From Bathynomus jamesi (taxonomy: Eukaryota > Arthropoda > Malacostraca > Isopoda > Cirolanidae), in NCBI GenBank assembly GCA_023014485.1, contig JAJOZX010007475.1:148663-212662 (forward strand): DNA of 64,000 bases. The letters run 5' to 3'. The notes beneath the pieces are model-generated. The model was not told the DNA's origin. It made no database searches and was given only the letters and a program-made list of their open reading frames with translations. The number at the start of each line of letters is the position of its first letter. Within the stretch, counting starts at the first letter, position 1. Of the stretch, positions 8,994 through 19,554 are shown one piece after another. The position numbers and the translations under genes are program-made.

Positions 8994-10319
8994 TTGGAAA
9001 CTCAGAAAAAATTCAATGATACCCAATATGGGTTTCGGTCAGGCAGATCATGCCTATCAGAACTAATGGAACACTACAACAACATTATTGATGCACTGGA
9101 AAGTAATGAAAACTATGATGTAATATACACAGACTTTGCCAAAGCGTTCGACAAGTGTGACCATGGAATCATAATACATAAACTGAAGCATATGGGAATA
9201 ACAGGAAAAGTAGGGAAATGGATATATAATTTCCTTAGTGAGAGGCAAATCGTTACAGTACAAGGAGCATCTTCATCAGAATTAGAGGTCTTCAGCTCAG
9301 CACCACAAGGAACAGTATTAGCTCCACTACTCTTCATAATCATGCTAACTGACATAGATGAGGACGTTACCAGAGACAGCACAATAACATCCTTTGCGGA
9401 TGACACAAAGATCAGTAGAAAAATAAGAAACCCAGAAGATATAAGATCTCTACAAACCGACATGAACAGAATCTACAAGTGGATGGAAGACAACAATATG
9501 AAGTTTAACACTGAGAAATTTCAGCTGTTATGGTACGGAAAAAGAAAGGACCTAAAATCCATGGAATATTATATCCCAGATGGACAGGAAATTCAGAGAA
9601 ATTCTAAAGCAAAAGACTTAGGGGTTGTAATGACTGAGGATGCGAAATTTGAAACACAAAATAAGATAGCAGTAAACAGAGCAAAGAGAGTAACTGGGCA
9701 AATACTGAGAACCTTTAAACGAAGGGATAGGAATATAATGATTCCTCCACTGAAAACACTGATCATACCCAAATTGGAATACTGCTCGGTCCTAACATCC
9801 CCATATAAAAAAGAAGACGTTAGACAACTAGAAGGGATTCAGAGAAGCTTCACAGCCAAGATCAAGGGGTGCAAAGAACTAAACAACTGGGAAAGGTTAC
9901 GTGAATTAAACCTATATTCACTGGAAAGGAGGAGAGAGAGATACACCATTATTTACACTTGGAAAATAATGGAGAAACTAGTCCCTAATCTTACTCTGAA
10001 CCCTGTAACCCCCCAAACAACGGTGGAAAGTAGAAAAGGAAGAGTGTATCGTGTTCCCAAATTAAAGGCTAGAGAGGGAACATCCTTAACCCTGAAAGAA
10101 AATGGTTTTGTTGTGAGAGGACCAAAACTGTTTAATCAGCTGCCCAAAGACCTAAGAAACACGAGTGGTGTGGCAGTGGACATCTTCAAAAGAAGATTAG
10201 ACGCCTGGCTCAGAACAATCCCCGATGAGCCGGGCGTACCTGGCTATGTGAGGTGGAGAGCACAAGAAACCAACTCACTCTTCACCAGGCCAACTCGAGA
10301 GGAGGGGCGACAAGCTTGA
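8994..10319 (+). pseudogene. LINE reverse transcriptase core and C-terminal region
   Basis: An open stretch of 441 codons. It contains QYGFRSGRSC (residues 11-20), motif A VIYTDFAKAFDKCDH (catalytic Asp 47), motif B APQGTVLAPLLF (103-114) and motif C TSFADDTKI (catalytic DD near 136). The C-terminal part has LEYCSVLTSPYKK, WERLRELNLYSLERRRERY and GPKLFNQLPKDLRN, usual for the post-RT region of Jockey/CR1-type LINEs. The first Met is not the true start; an in-frame stop just upstream near 8988 and a frameshift separate it from the finger region. Confidence 0.88.
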
Positions 10320-10387
10320 GACCTCCGTGAAATGAGGAATCATCGCGCAGAACCTTTGAAAGGTTGAAAGGTATATATATATATATA

Positions 10388-10718
10388 CAGGCGCTCCTCG
10401 ACTTACGTATCGTCGATTTGCGTAAATTCGAGGTTACGCAAAAAATATTTTGCAATTCGAATTGCAAAATATTTTTACGGAGTATACGTAAAGTTAAAAT
10501 TCATCTTTATAAATTACTATTTTATACATTCTGTTCTGTTTATCTGTAGTACTGTACACATTACATCATTTTATGACAGTCATTACGCATCTCACGTCGA
10601 GTAGGTAGGCTACGTACACAGTTTACCGTACACTTTACCTTAATTTCCGACTTGCGTAAAATTCGACTTTACATAATGGGTCCAGGAACGTAACCCTTAC
10701 GCAAGTCGAGGAGCGCCT
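10388..10718. mobile_element. MITE with gcgctcctcgactt ends, TA target
   Basis: Left end caggcgctcctcgacttacg and right end cgcaagtcgaggagcgcct are inverted copies, both abutting (TA)n. A further internal palindrome (aaatattttgcaattcgaattgc) lies near 10443. There is no coding capacity. TA flanks suggest Tc1/mariner mobilisation. Confidence 0.8.
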
Positions 10719-10724
10719 ATATAT

Positions 10725-10762
10725 AAGTATATATATATGTGTGTGTGTGTGTGTGCGCGCGC
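10725..10762. repeat. (TA)n-(TG)n-(CG)n microsatellite
   Basis: Compound dinucleotide tract immediately right of the MITE. Confidence 0.9.
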
Positions 10763-10794
10763 ACGAAATGACAAAAAATAGCAGAGAAAATGGA

Positions 10795-11000
10795 TGCGAA
10801 TTTGGGTATTCTTTGAACTATGATAACACACAGCATAATAATAATGATTTAGGGAAGGCCAGAAATTGGGACAAAGCTCAGGCCAACTGATGCAAGCCCT
10901 TTGCTTTAACTCCTCTATTATTATTACTAGCATCATCGGGATTCGAACCCGCGACCTCATTCGCTTATAGAGAACGGTAATACCCACTGATCTAAGGACA
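10795..11000 (-). mobile_element. tRNA-derived SINE, family S-C
   Basis: On the minus strand an A-box-like ttagatcagtggg is followed by a perfect B box, gggttcgaatcc. Then come gatgctagtaataata and a body with ggcctgagc and ccaatttctggcct. The same body follows tRNA-like heads at 23640, 52495 and 61430. Confidence 0.72.
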
Positions 11001-11124
11001 ATGGTTACTGGTTAGTGATGATAAGCTACGTACAGAAATTTAGTCAGTACACTGACCCTCTATTTACTTGACAATGATACTGCGAGCTGCTCGTGCCCTG
11101 AAAATAGGTGTATGGGCAGAATGT

Positions 11125-11127
11125 TAA

Positions 11128-11166
<39 letters not shown>
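11125..11166. repeat. (TA)n microsatellite
   Basis: TA run immediately next to the 3' end of the minus-strand SINE. Confidence 0.95.
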
Positions 11167-11167
<1 letters not shown>

Positions 11168-11466
11168 TTTGGTTAACCTTTTAGTTTGCCTCCGCCCGAA
11201 TTGTTAATTTTGACGAAGGTCAAGCTTATCACTCCACCTTAGACCTACAGTTTAACGTGGAATCCGGACCATGCCCCACCAGCAGCCCAGCGTCTTAACC
11301 ACTAGGCCACTCAGGGTACCCATTTATCTACCAACCACTTTCTTTATTGTGTGGAAGGATGAACAGCTGGGTTTTGCTGCGCGCCGGCTGCCGTCACCAC
11401 GTCTCGATGGGCCGATGGATTCGTAGTCAGCGACGTTAACCACTACACCACCGAGGCGCTCGGTGT
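11168..11466 (-). mobile_element. Composite tRNA-like SINE, family S-B
   Basis: On the minus strand a first tRNA-like head (gcctcggtggtgtagtggtt) is followed by ccttccacacaataaag. A second head comes next (gcctagtggttaagacgct), then gtccggattccacgttaaac and the tail agcttgaccttcgtc. It ends at (TA)n. Copies at 12944 and 32911 have the same two-headed structure. Confidence 0.75.
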
Positions 11467-11468
11467 GT

Positions 11469-11500
<32 letters not shown>

Positions 11501-11799
11501 ATTAAAATATATATATATACACCAACCAGTTAACTATAATGGTTAAAACTAAATGACAACAAGCCAAGACAGTCTGTTACGACATCTTTACATCATGGGA
11601 TCTAACGTGTCCACTGTCTGAAGGCAACTTAGGGACGTTGTAGTGTTGGATTGTGATGTCTTGAAGGTTTTGTTCTAGCGAGGTTAAAGAATGAGGGAAA
11701 CAAAGCTTTTTATCTGCGAAGGCATGAAAGACACGTACAGTAAGTGCCTGCTGGTGTCTGTTGAAGTAGTAAAGCGCATCACTCCATATACTGTGTGTG

Positions 11800-11834
<35 letters not shown>

Positions 11835-11836
11835 CA

Positions 11837-12460
11837 CAGGGTGTCATCAAATTATGTTTCATAAATTAGTATACATATTGAGGACGTCAAAGTGAACCAA
11901 AAAAAGTTCGTATGAACATAAATGCTCAATCGCTTCGTTTCCGAGATACATTTGCTTTTTTGCCGAGGACGATCCAATTAAAATGAGAGTCATTAAAGTT
12001 TATTGACGGTCAATTGAAAGAAATGTATGCCTCAATGGCAATCGCCTATTAGGATATCTTTCAGCATAGCGGCGTTGGGCAGCAGCTGCGTTGCCTAGTA
12101 TCTCTCCTAACACGAGATGTATATCAGCAAGTTCTTCAAAAGAATACTGCTCCATAACGTTCTGTAACATTACATGAGAGTGACACATGAAATGAAGGAA
12201 ATAATTTTGGTTTCTAAAAATGACAACTAACAAAATACTATCAAAACAAAAAAAAAATAGTTATCTAAACAACCAGACAACTATACGGCTTTGATAAACT
12301 TTAATGACTTTCATTTTAATTGGATCGTCCTCGGCAAAAAAAAGCAATGTATCTCGGAAACGAAACGACTGCGGATTTGTGTTCATAGGAACTTTTTTGT
12401 TTACTTTGACGCCCTCAATATGTATACTAATTTATAAAAAAATAATTTTATAACACCCTG
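11837..12460. mobile_element. Mariner-type MITE with about 165-bp inverted repeats
   Basis: Ends read cagggtgtcatcaaattatg and its near-complement (ataacaccctg). Pairing runs through about 12003 on the left and from about 12283 on the right, including ccgaggacgatccaattaaa. The centre holds only a transposase N-terminus. One end of the parent element was probably duplicated in inverted orientation. Confidence 0.82.
12000..12155 (-). pseudogene. Mariner-type transposase N-terminal fragment
   Basis: The minus-strand frame reads MEQYSFEELADIHLVLGEI then NAAAAQRRYAERYPNRRLP. It resembles the N-terminal helix-turn-helix (DUF4817-like) of arthropod mariner-type transposases, which have E-ADIHL-YGEA-GN and Y-ERYPNRR-P. 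The rest of the protein is absent. The Met at 12155 is the better start; an upstream Met at 12233 is in unrelated text. Confidence 0.7.
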
Positions 12461-12462
12461 TG

Positions 12463-12463
12463 T

Positions 12464-12500
<37 letters not shown>
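12463..12500. repeat. (TG)n microsatellite
   Basis: TG run directly after the MITE end. Confidence 0.92.
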
Positions 12501-12502
<2 letters not shown>

Positions 12503-12529
12503 GGATGCGTTTCGCTATTAAATACGAGA

Positions 12530-12692
12530 AAATAATCAATGATGCAGACCCACAAGGAAAAATAAAAGTTATTCCAGTACCTTTCCTGCATTTAACACCT
12601 CATCAGGGAATGGGGTGTTGAGTACAGGAAAGACCTTGGAATCGCTTTTATTTTCCCCTGTGGTTGTGTATCATATATATCTATAACTTTGG
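12530..12692. repeat. PLE-tail palindrome, third locus
   Basis: A tail copy (ccttggaatcgc, then cttttattttcccctgtgg) faces its reverse complement (ccacaaggaaaaataaaag). On the minus strand cctgatgaggtgtt, gaaa and ggaat repeat the hammerhead-like core of the two PLE copies, here more degraded. No RT sequence is attached. Confidence 0.62.
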
Positions 12693-12850
12693 TCAGTGCC
12701 GTGCAGAGAACATTTAAGGAACAGGGTCTCGGAGCCAAAGGAGGGCACCTTCTTGGGGGTCCAGGATAATTTCACAGCCGTCGTTAATCATAGATCGCAA
12801 AGATATCAGCCATCAAGTCTTGCTCATATCTATATAGTTCCAATTTGAAG

Positions 12851-12900
12851 CTGCCCTTTTCCCTCCATGACTTATGAGTCATGGAGGAAAAAGGGCAGGG
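12851..12900. repeat. Perfect-stem hairpin
   Basis: ctgccctttttccctccatgac-like arms (12851-12871 and 12880-12900) flank a short loop around ttatga. No element or terminator class was recognised. Confidence 0.6.
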
Positions 12901-12943
12901 GCTCAAACTCCTGTCGCCACCCCCTGTGTGCATGGCCCTGATC

Positions 12944-13272
12944 TTGGTTAACCTTGGTCTTGCTGGCGCCCGAATTCTTCATTCTGACGAATGTCAAGCT
13001 TGTTACTCCACCGTAGACCTACAGCTTAACGTGGAATCCGAACCACGACCTACCACGGGTGGTCAGAAATTACAAAGTCTTTGACCAGACTCGATCCCAT
13101 GTCCTCCCGATCAGCAGCCCAACGTCTTAACCACTAGGCTACCCAGGGTACCCATTTATCTACCAACTAATTTTATTGTTTGGAAGGATGAACAGCTAGG
13201 ATTGCTACGCGCCGACTGCCATCACCGGGTATGGTAGTCAGCGATGCTAACCACTACATCACCGAGGCGCAT
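12944..13272 (-). mobile_element. Composite tRNA-like SINE, family S-B
   Basis: Minus-strand copy of the two-headed SINE. It keeps an extra segment (ggtcagaaattacaaagtct, plus strand near 13061) and a B-box-like actcgatccc that the 11.2-kb copy lacks. It ends next to (TG)n(TA)n. Confidence 0.75.
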
Positions 13273-13275
13273 ATA

Positions 13276-13278
<3 letters not shown>

Positions 13279-13344
<66 letters not shown>
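13279..13344. repeat. (TG)n(TA)n microsatellite
   Basis: Compound dinucleotide tract at the SINE 5' side. Confidence 0.95.
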
Positions 13345-13347
<3 letters not shown>

Positions 13348-13690
13348 TTTACACAGCATTAAATATTAAATTAAATTAAAATTTAATAAAAACTGCAATT
13401 TAAAAAAAAGACAAAATTGCCCAATGATAAACTAGCTGCCTATATTTTCCCGTTTTTGGTTTTAATAAATGGTTTAAATGAATTTTGAGACACGCAATTA
13501 TCAACCTTACAAAGTCCTATTAAAAGTTTTAATTAAGGTTTTTACAGTTTATAATTGCTTTGTTGTTAATTTCCCGTCCAAATACAGGCGCTGAGAAGTT
13601 TTTTTTCATAGGTCCATTTCATCAAAACTAATAACGTTAGTCATCGGTAAATTAAGTTATTGTTTTTCATAACCATGGTAACGATAAGTA
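13345..13690. other. Unassigned AT-rich sequence
   Basis: No gene or repeat element was recognised here. Confidence 0.4.
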
Positions 13691-13744
13691 CAGGGTGATT
13701 CAAAAGTCAGGTTACATAGGGCTTTTCTGTTTCTTTGCGGGTAA

Positions 13745-13860
13745 ATGAGTTATGAGATGTTATCGAAGGAGGAGCGTATTGATGTGATATTCCTAGCTGG
13801 CTGCACAAGTACATTGCCTTTAACGGTGGCCATATCGAACATGTGTTATAATGTTATAAT
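13745..13860 (+). pseudogene. Mariner-type transposase N-terminal stub
   Basis: The frame reads MSYEMLSKEERIDVIFLAGC, resembling the EER-DI-FLAG start of arthropod mariner-type transposases. Resemblance fades after about 40 residues, and a small duplication (ataatgtt three times) lies near 13845. No catalytic residues remain. Confidence 0.6.
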
Positions 13861-14236
13861 GTTATAATGTTTCAGACCAACAAAGACCCTAGGATCCACT
13901 CATGGCTGGTCTACCTAACTGTGTTCGTAATCGTGTATTGTGTATACACATACGAGGAAAAGTGTAGGTGTGGCTGTAAAGACTGTATAGTAATGTAGAA
14001 ATGTGTGTGCACCCATTATGGGTCTCCCATTTAAAGGTTTGTTTTGGGGCAAGTGAAGATCATGAGTTTTTCAATACCTCACAGTACTATGGGGGCACCG
14101 CTCGGCAGAGGAATCTCTTTAAATGGGGTGTGTAAGGACAGAGAGTATCCCTAACCCAAGACGCTGCCTCCCTATATCCCACAACACTTGTGTTGAGCTG
14201 TGGGATCTATCCCCACAAAGCCTTAATTTTACTACC

Positions 14237-15200
14237 TTAAACTATACCCTTTCTATCAACATGCGCGTCCAATCGATTCTTAAACATGTTTATAGACGTG
14301 CTACTAATTACTTCTACCGGCAAACTATTCCAGCTATTTACTATTCTATGCGTAAAAAAGTTTTTCGCAACTGCTGTCTCGAACCTTCTACTTGTCAACT
14401 TACACCCGTTATTTCTAGTCCTATTATATTGAGATATTTCGAAAAAGCTATCTCTATCTACGTTATCAACCCATTCATAATTTTGAAAACCTGGATTAGA
14501 TCACCCCTTAACCTCCTAATCTCGAGTGTAGTCAATTTTAACTCTTTAAGCCTATCCTCGTACGACTTTGACCTAAGAGACGGAATCATCTTAGTTGCTC
14601 GTCTTTGAACTCTTTCGATTTGTCTATATCTTTGCGCATATGCGGATTCCAAAATTGGACCGCGTACTCCAAATGGGGTCTAACTAATGATTTATAAAGA
14701 GGAACTATAATATCGCGCGATTTGTACTCAAAATTTCGAGCTATAAAACCTAACACTTTGTTCGCCTTATTGACCGCCGCTGTACTTTGTTTCGCTACTT
14801 TTAAATCACCAGTGACTATAACTCCTAAATCTTTTTCCTGCTGCTACGCTTGTTAAATCTTTCCCTGACATACTATACGCAAAATTACCGTTACGCGAAC
14901 CTATATGCATAATTTTGCACTTATCCACGTTAAATCTCATTTGCCATGTGACTGACCAATCAACGATTTTATTCAGATCTTCCTGAATTTTACCTCTATC
15001 TTCGTCATTAATCGCCCTACCACCAGCTTCGTGTCATCCGCAAACTTTGAAACTGTACTGACTAGGCCGACATCTAAATCGTTAATATATATAAGAAAAA
15101 GCAAGGGGCCCAATACAGAACCCTGAGGAACGCCACTCGCTACATTAGCCCAACACGACTCCGCTCCATCAACGACCACCCTCTGTTTCCTGCCTCGCAA
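14237..15200 (-). pseudogene. LINE RT motifs B/C and C-terminal region
   Basis: [20 protein letters not shown] (motif B) and [10 protein letters not shown] (motif C, catalytic DD) lie at 15140-15030. Later blocks are RVQRRATKMIPSLR, LTTLEIRRLRGDLIQVFKIMNGL (14600-14470) and FTHRIVNSWNSLPVEVISS near 14355. Frameshifts divide the blocks. The motif order is that of CR1/L2-like LINEs, and the extreme C-terminus is intact. Confidence 0.83.
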
Positions 15201-15529
15201 CCATTCTTCTAGCCAATTTATTACTACACCCCTGATTCCATGAGCCTTAGTTTTTTCAATCAGTCTTTGTGCGGCACGGTGTCAAACGCTTTTTGAAAAT
15301 CTAAATACACTACATCAACCGCCCGATGTCTATCGTAAACGTTAACCACGCTTTGGAAAAATTCTAAAAGATTAGTTAAGCAAGATTTGTTTCGCCTAAA
15401 ACCGTGCTGCGTATTTCTGACCAGATTATGCACTTCTAAGTGTTCGACTATACGATCCCTAATTATTGATTCCAGTAGCTTACCTACAACAGACGTTAAA
15501 CTGATTGGCCTATAATTTCCGCCGCACCT

Positions 15530-16264
15530 TTATCGCCTTTTAAAGATAGGTGTTACGTTTGCTAACTTGAAATTATCTGGTACGCACCCCTCAGAAATAG
15601 ACGCATTAAAAATCTTTGTTAGCGGCACAACAATGCTATCTTTTAATTCTTTTAGTTGTATGGGATATATGGAATCCGGACCCGGTGATTTACGCGTTTT
15701 CATTTTATCAATATAGCGCATTACTTCCCCTTCACTAACGACAATATTATCCAAAATATTACCATTATCAAAAGGTATTATGTCTATGACCGTAGGGATA
15801 TTCGTTACATCTTCTATAGTAAAAACTGACGTAAAAAATTCGTTTAGCAAGGTAGCCATTTCCTTGTTTTCAGTAACTAGATCTCCATTTCCATTTTTTA
15901 ATGGACCTAAGACACTTTTTACTGGATTTCTATTATTGACGTATTGAAAGAATCGCTTGGTGTTTTCTTTACCGTCACGAGCTATGGAGATTTCAAATTC
16001 GCGTTTTGACTTTTTTATTACACTTTTAGCTTCACGCCTTAGAGATATGTAGTTGTTTCGTAACAACAGATTATCTTTATCGGACTTGTATAGCCTATAA
16101 GCCCTCTCTCTACTCTTTATAATGTCTCCTACTCTAGAAGTAAACCACAAGGGCTTGTTGTTTACTTTCGCACGCTTAATTTTGTACGGTACACATTCCT
16201 CATTTATAGTCCTAAATACCTTTACGAACGATTCCCACATTAGTTTTGCGTTGGAGTTCCCCAT
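15530..16264 (-). pseudogene. LINE linker and RT N-terminal region
   Basis: 244 open codons include KPLWFTSRVGDIIKSRERAY, FFQYVNNRNPVKSVLGPLKN, LLNEFFTSVFT and KMKTRKSPGPDSIYP (RT motif 1, PGPD), ending KLANVTPIFK. The following residues continue in another frame toward motif A (near 15270, [14 protein letters not shown]). This block is unusually well preserved. Confidence 0.85.
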
Positions 16265-16517
16265 TACGTTTTCCCAATTGACGTGTGAAATTTATTTCGA
16301 AATTTACTAAAGTCTGCGTGCTGGAAGCTAGGAATTTTAGTCGAGTTAGTTGGTTTCGAGTGACTTACTGAGAGGACAAACTCTACCATATTGTGATCGC
16401 TTTGCTCAACGGTTCTATTACTTGAAGATCAGTAATTAGCCTATCATCCGTAGTTATTACTAAATCTAAAATACTGTACAGTATATCCCTATGTAACCTG
16501 ACTTTTGAATCACCCTG

Positions 16518-17600
16518 TAGATGTAGTTTGATGTTTTCATTACTAACTTTTTCTCTTTCATTTAAAATCGACAAAATGTACAAGTCGTTTTAAAGAATAT
16601 CGTAACTCTTTTAAAGCCACTTTTCTCGTAATTCTGTGTCATTCCCATTTTCATCAAATGGTGAAAATGCTCGAACTGAAATTTCCAAATATAAGAAAAG
16701 ATTTTTTTTTTTTTTCCTTGGGAAATGTTAAAAATGATCGTGACGCAATGTCATACCCGAAACGTATTTTTTGTGGGAAAATCGAACTTGAAGTTGGAAA
16801 TCGTAAAGGAATCGGTATGGATCGATTTGAAATTGGAAAGACATTGGGTGAAAAGAGACTTCTATACCCAAGAAACATCGAGAGATTTTAGAGAACTCTA
16901 TAAAACGGATTAGAGGTTGTCTTAATCCGTTTTCCGAAACGCGTTCTCAAATATTTTTCAACTCTAATAAGGGATATATGAAGACCCTTTACAGACCACT
17001 TATATTTTCGTACATAACAGAACTCTTACAGAACTTGTATGTTCATATATAACAGTTTTTGTTCAAAGCATTAACACGCAACGATGCATTTACTTTCTTT
17101 TTCGCCACCTTCAAATTCCTTCTCAGTTAATCTTCATTTATAGTGTGTTATTACACGCAATTTAATTTTCACAAGTTAACCAGATCTACATATAAACAGT
17201 AAATTCAGTTTTAACACTAACTGTATTTCAAATAAAGTATAATACAATTTAGTCTTACCTGGGATTAAAACCCAATTCTATGAGGGTCCAACATTTACGA
17301 GCGGCAACGTCGTGTGTTCGCTCACAACGTAGCGATAGAAGGAAAATAAATTTTTGTATACTCTTTCGGCTTTTATTTTGTTTGTATTTACGTCAATATT
17401 GCAATTGCAATATATATATATATTAATGTTGTAGAGAAGTTCCACTTATCACCGCTTAACAGATACTTAACGATCTGCATTTGAAATAATAATAATATAT
17501 AATAATAATAATAATAATAATATGATACAATATAAATTACTATATACCAAATTCATTATAAATTTCAACTGATATGCAGTAAATACATTTTTTAATTGCC
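16518..17600. other. Unassigned unique sequence
   Basis: AT-rich sequence without recognisable element, RNA gene or conserved reading frame. A T14 run sits near 16700. The short open frames around 16660-16910 are unsupported. Confidence 0.4.
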
Positions 17601-17602
17601 CT

Positions 17603-17630
17603 GAATATATATATATATATATATATATAA
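17603..17630. repeat. (TA)n microsatellite
   Basis: TA run at the outer end of the Tc1-like pair. Confidence 0.95.
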
Positions 17631-17631
17631 G

Positions 17632-18590
17632 CACAACGGACAAAAAATTAGTCACCCCTAATAGCACCGATAGTAGGAAGTTCAAGGTCACACAGAGGGC
17701 GCTGATGTAGCATTGTAAGTGACAAGTAGCGGTGACGTAGCACACAGGATCAGATCTGTTTCGTGAGGTGGTGAAGAACAAAGTGTGTGTTGGATATAGT
17801 CTGCAAAATGGGTCGTGAGGCAGACGTTACTCAGTGGCAAAAAGGAGCCATCGTGTTTGGCAGAGCCCACGGACACAAAATGTCTGAAGTAGCCCAATTT
17901 GTTGGTGTATTAACGCGTACTGTCCAGCGAGTTTACAAAGAGTGGTGTAGTTCGCAATCAACTGACAATCGACGGCGTAACTGTGGCCGGAAAACAATTC
18001 TCGACAATAGGGGCCGCCGCCATGTTTCTCGTCTAGTAACTGCAAATCGTTTTCAAACCAGAGGACAATTGCTCCAAGAAACCAATGAGGTTCTCCAGCG
18101 ACCAATTTCCGAACGGACATTGCGACGAGAACTGCATGCGATGGACATCTGGAGCAGGGTACCACGGAAGAGGCCGCTGTTAACGGCAAGTCACAAATTG
18201 GCACGTTATAAATGGCTCAGAGGCACAAAAACTGGACTGCGGCAGATTGGAAACGTGTAATTTGGTCCGATGAGTCCCGTTTTTGTTTGTTCTCCAATGA
18301 TGGGAGACGACGAGTACATCGCAGGTCCAATGAAGCCTTTAATGCTGAATGCGTCGAAGGTGTTGTTCAGGCTGGAAACAGAAAGTGAAGCGCAGGAATA
18401 GACACCCACGGACTCTGGCGGAACTTCGGGACCGGCTGATGAACGAGTGGCAGCAAATCGATGTTCAGTACATGCACAACCTCGTAGAGTCTCTGCCTCG
18501 CCGGATTCGTGCGGTTATCAAGGCCAGAGGCGCTGTCACACGTTATTAGGTACATTCTGAGAGGGGTGACTAATTTTTTGTCCGGTGTTC
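17632..18590 (+). mobile_element. Tc1-like transposon, copy 1 of an inverted pair
   Basis: Ends share cggacaaaaaattagtcacc in inverted orientation (17638 and near 18583). The transposase runs left to right and is missing its central catalytic part. Two bases after this copy ends, a second copy starts in the opposite orientation. Confidence 0.9.
17808..18549 (+). pseudogene. Tc1-like transposase, copy 1, frameshifted and deleted
   Basis: The start MGREADVTQWQKGAIVFGRA leads two helix-turn-helix blocks (SEVAQFVGV; SERTLRREL). A one-base loss near 18213 shifts the frame. The first catalytic Asp is in VIWSDESRFC (about 18265). After GVVQAG near 18378 the sequence jumps to HPRTLAELRDRLMNEWQ and SLPRRIRAVIKARGAVTRY, so the second and third acidic residues are gone. 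Confidence 0.87.
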
Positions 18591-18592
18591 AG

Positions 18593-19532
18593 CACACCGG
18601 ACAAAAAATTAGTCACCCCTCAGAATGTACCTAATAACGTGTGACGGCGCCTCTGGCCTTGATAACGCACGAATCCGGCGAGTTTAGTATGCAGAGGTAC
18701 GCCTGCTGGTTCAAATTCATCGTCACTGGAACGAGAGGGCCCATTTCGTGGTACGAAAAACATCCCAGAATATCACGGAACTACCTCCAGCCTGAACAAC
18801 ACCTTCGACGCATTCAGGATTAAAGGCTTCATTGGACCTACGATGTACTCGTCGCCTCCCATCATTGGAGAACAAACAAAAACGGGACTCATCGGACCAA
18901 ATTACACGTTTCCAATCTGCCGCCGTCCGTTTTGTGCCTCTGAGCCCATTTATAACGTGCCAAGTTGTGACTTGCTGTTAACAGCGGCTTCTTCCGTGGT
19001 ACCCTGCTCCAGATGTCCATCGCATGCAGTTCTCGTCGCAATGTCCGTTCGGAAATTGGTCGCTGGAGAACCTTATTGGTTTCTTGGAGCAATTGTTCTC
19101 TGGTTTGAAAACGATTTGCAGTTACTAGACGAGAAACATGGCGGCGGCCCCTATTGTCGAGAATTGTTTTCCGGCCACAGTTACGCCGTCGATTTTCAGT
19201 TGATTGCGAACTACACCACTCTTTGTAAACTCGCTGGACAGTACGCGTTGACACACCAACAAATTGGGCTACTTCAGACATTTTGTGTCCGTGGGCTCTG
19301 CCAAACACGATGGCTCCTTTTTGCCACTGAGTAACGTCTGCCTCACGACCCATTTTGCAGACTATATCCAACACACACTTTGTTCTTCACCACCTCACGA
19401 AACAGATCTGATCCTGTGTGCTACGTCACCGCTACTTGTCACTTACCAATGCTACATCAGCGCCCTCTGTGTGACCTTGAACTTCCTACTATCGGTGCTA
19501 GTAGGGGTGACTAATTTTTTGTCCGGTGTGCT
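18593..19532 (-). mobile_element. Tc1-like transposon, copy 2, inverted relative to copy 1
   Basis: It carries the same ends and the same protein on the minus strand. Only about five bases (ttcag) separate its start from copy 1, giving a near-perfect 1.9-kb palindrome. Its internal deletion is in a different place from that of copy 1. Confidence 0.9.
18605..19352 (-). pseudogene. Tc1-like transposase, copy 2
   Basis: The minus-strand start at 19352 gives the same MGREADVTQWQ N-terminus. A frame change occurs at KWAQRHK near 18940. The protein then retains GGSSVIFWDVF after ECVEGVVQAG, text that copy 1 lacks, before a deletion joins to the C-terminal VIKARGAVTRY. The DDE catalytic triad is incomplete. 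Confidence 0.85.
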
Positions 19533-19554
19533 TATAACTTATACTGTATATATA

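Larger units (their letters stand above)
6623..10378 (+). mobile_element. LINE (non-LTR retrotransposon) family L1a, nearly full length
   Basis: In order on the plus strand: a CCCH zinc-finger region (about 6703-7077), an AP-type endonuclease (about 7270-8020), a linker, and a reverse transcriptase with a long C-terminal region (8530-10319). The 3' end is a short UTR running into (TA)n at about 10370. Several frameshifts and stops make it non-functional, but the RT is open for 441 codons. Two 5'-truncated copies occur at 42388-43182 (plus) and 55258-56252 (minus), and a diverged relative at 32610-32862. The Jockey/CR1-like clade is inferred from RT motifs only. Confidence 0.88.
13900..16482 (-). 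mobile_element. CR1-like LINE, 5'-truncated, nested in mariner
   Basis: On the minus strand the endonuclease C-terminus (TTDDRLITDLQVIEPLS then SDHNMVEF, 16470-16350) is followed by a linker, the RT (15690-14970) and the post-RT region. It ends MFKNRLDAHVDRKGIV, stop at 14237. The 5' break falls inside the endonuclease at about 16480, next to the mariner end. The 3' UTR boundary is uncertain, between 13900 and 14230. Confidence 0.82.
13691..16517 (+). mobile_element. Mariner-type transposon carrying a nested LINE
   Basis: The left end cagggtgattcaaaagtcag (13691) is matched in inverted orientation by ctgacttttgaatcaccctg (16498-16517). The match extends over about 30 bp (ttacatagg), and TA lies outside both ends. 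The left interior begins a transposase N-terminus. Most of the 2.8 kb is a minus-strand LINE, which therefore inserted into an older mariner. Confidence 0.78.

Noticed and set aside
16654..16913. Overlapping small open frames on both strands
   Set aside because: No recognisable motif, no repeated copy and no consistent frame; treated as chance.
18843..19334. 163-codon plus-strand frame
   Set aside because: It is antisense to the second Tc1-like transposase copy, whose minus-strand protein has recognisable domains.
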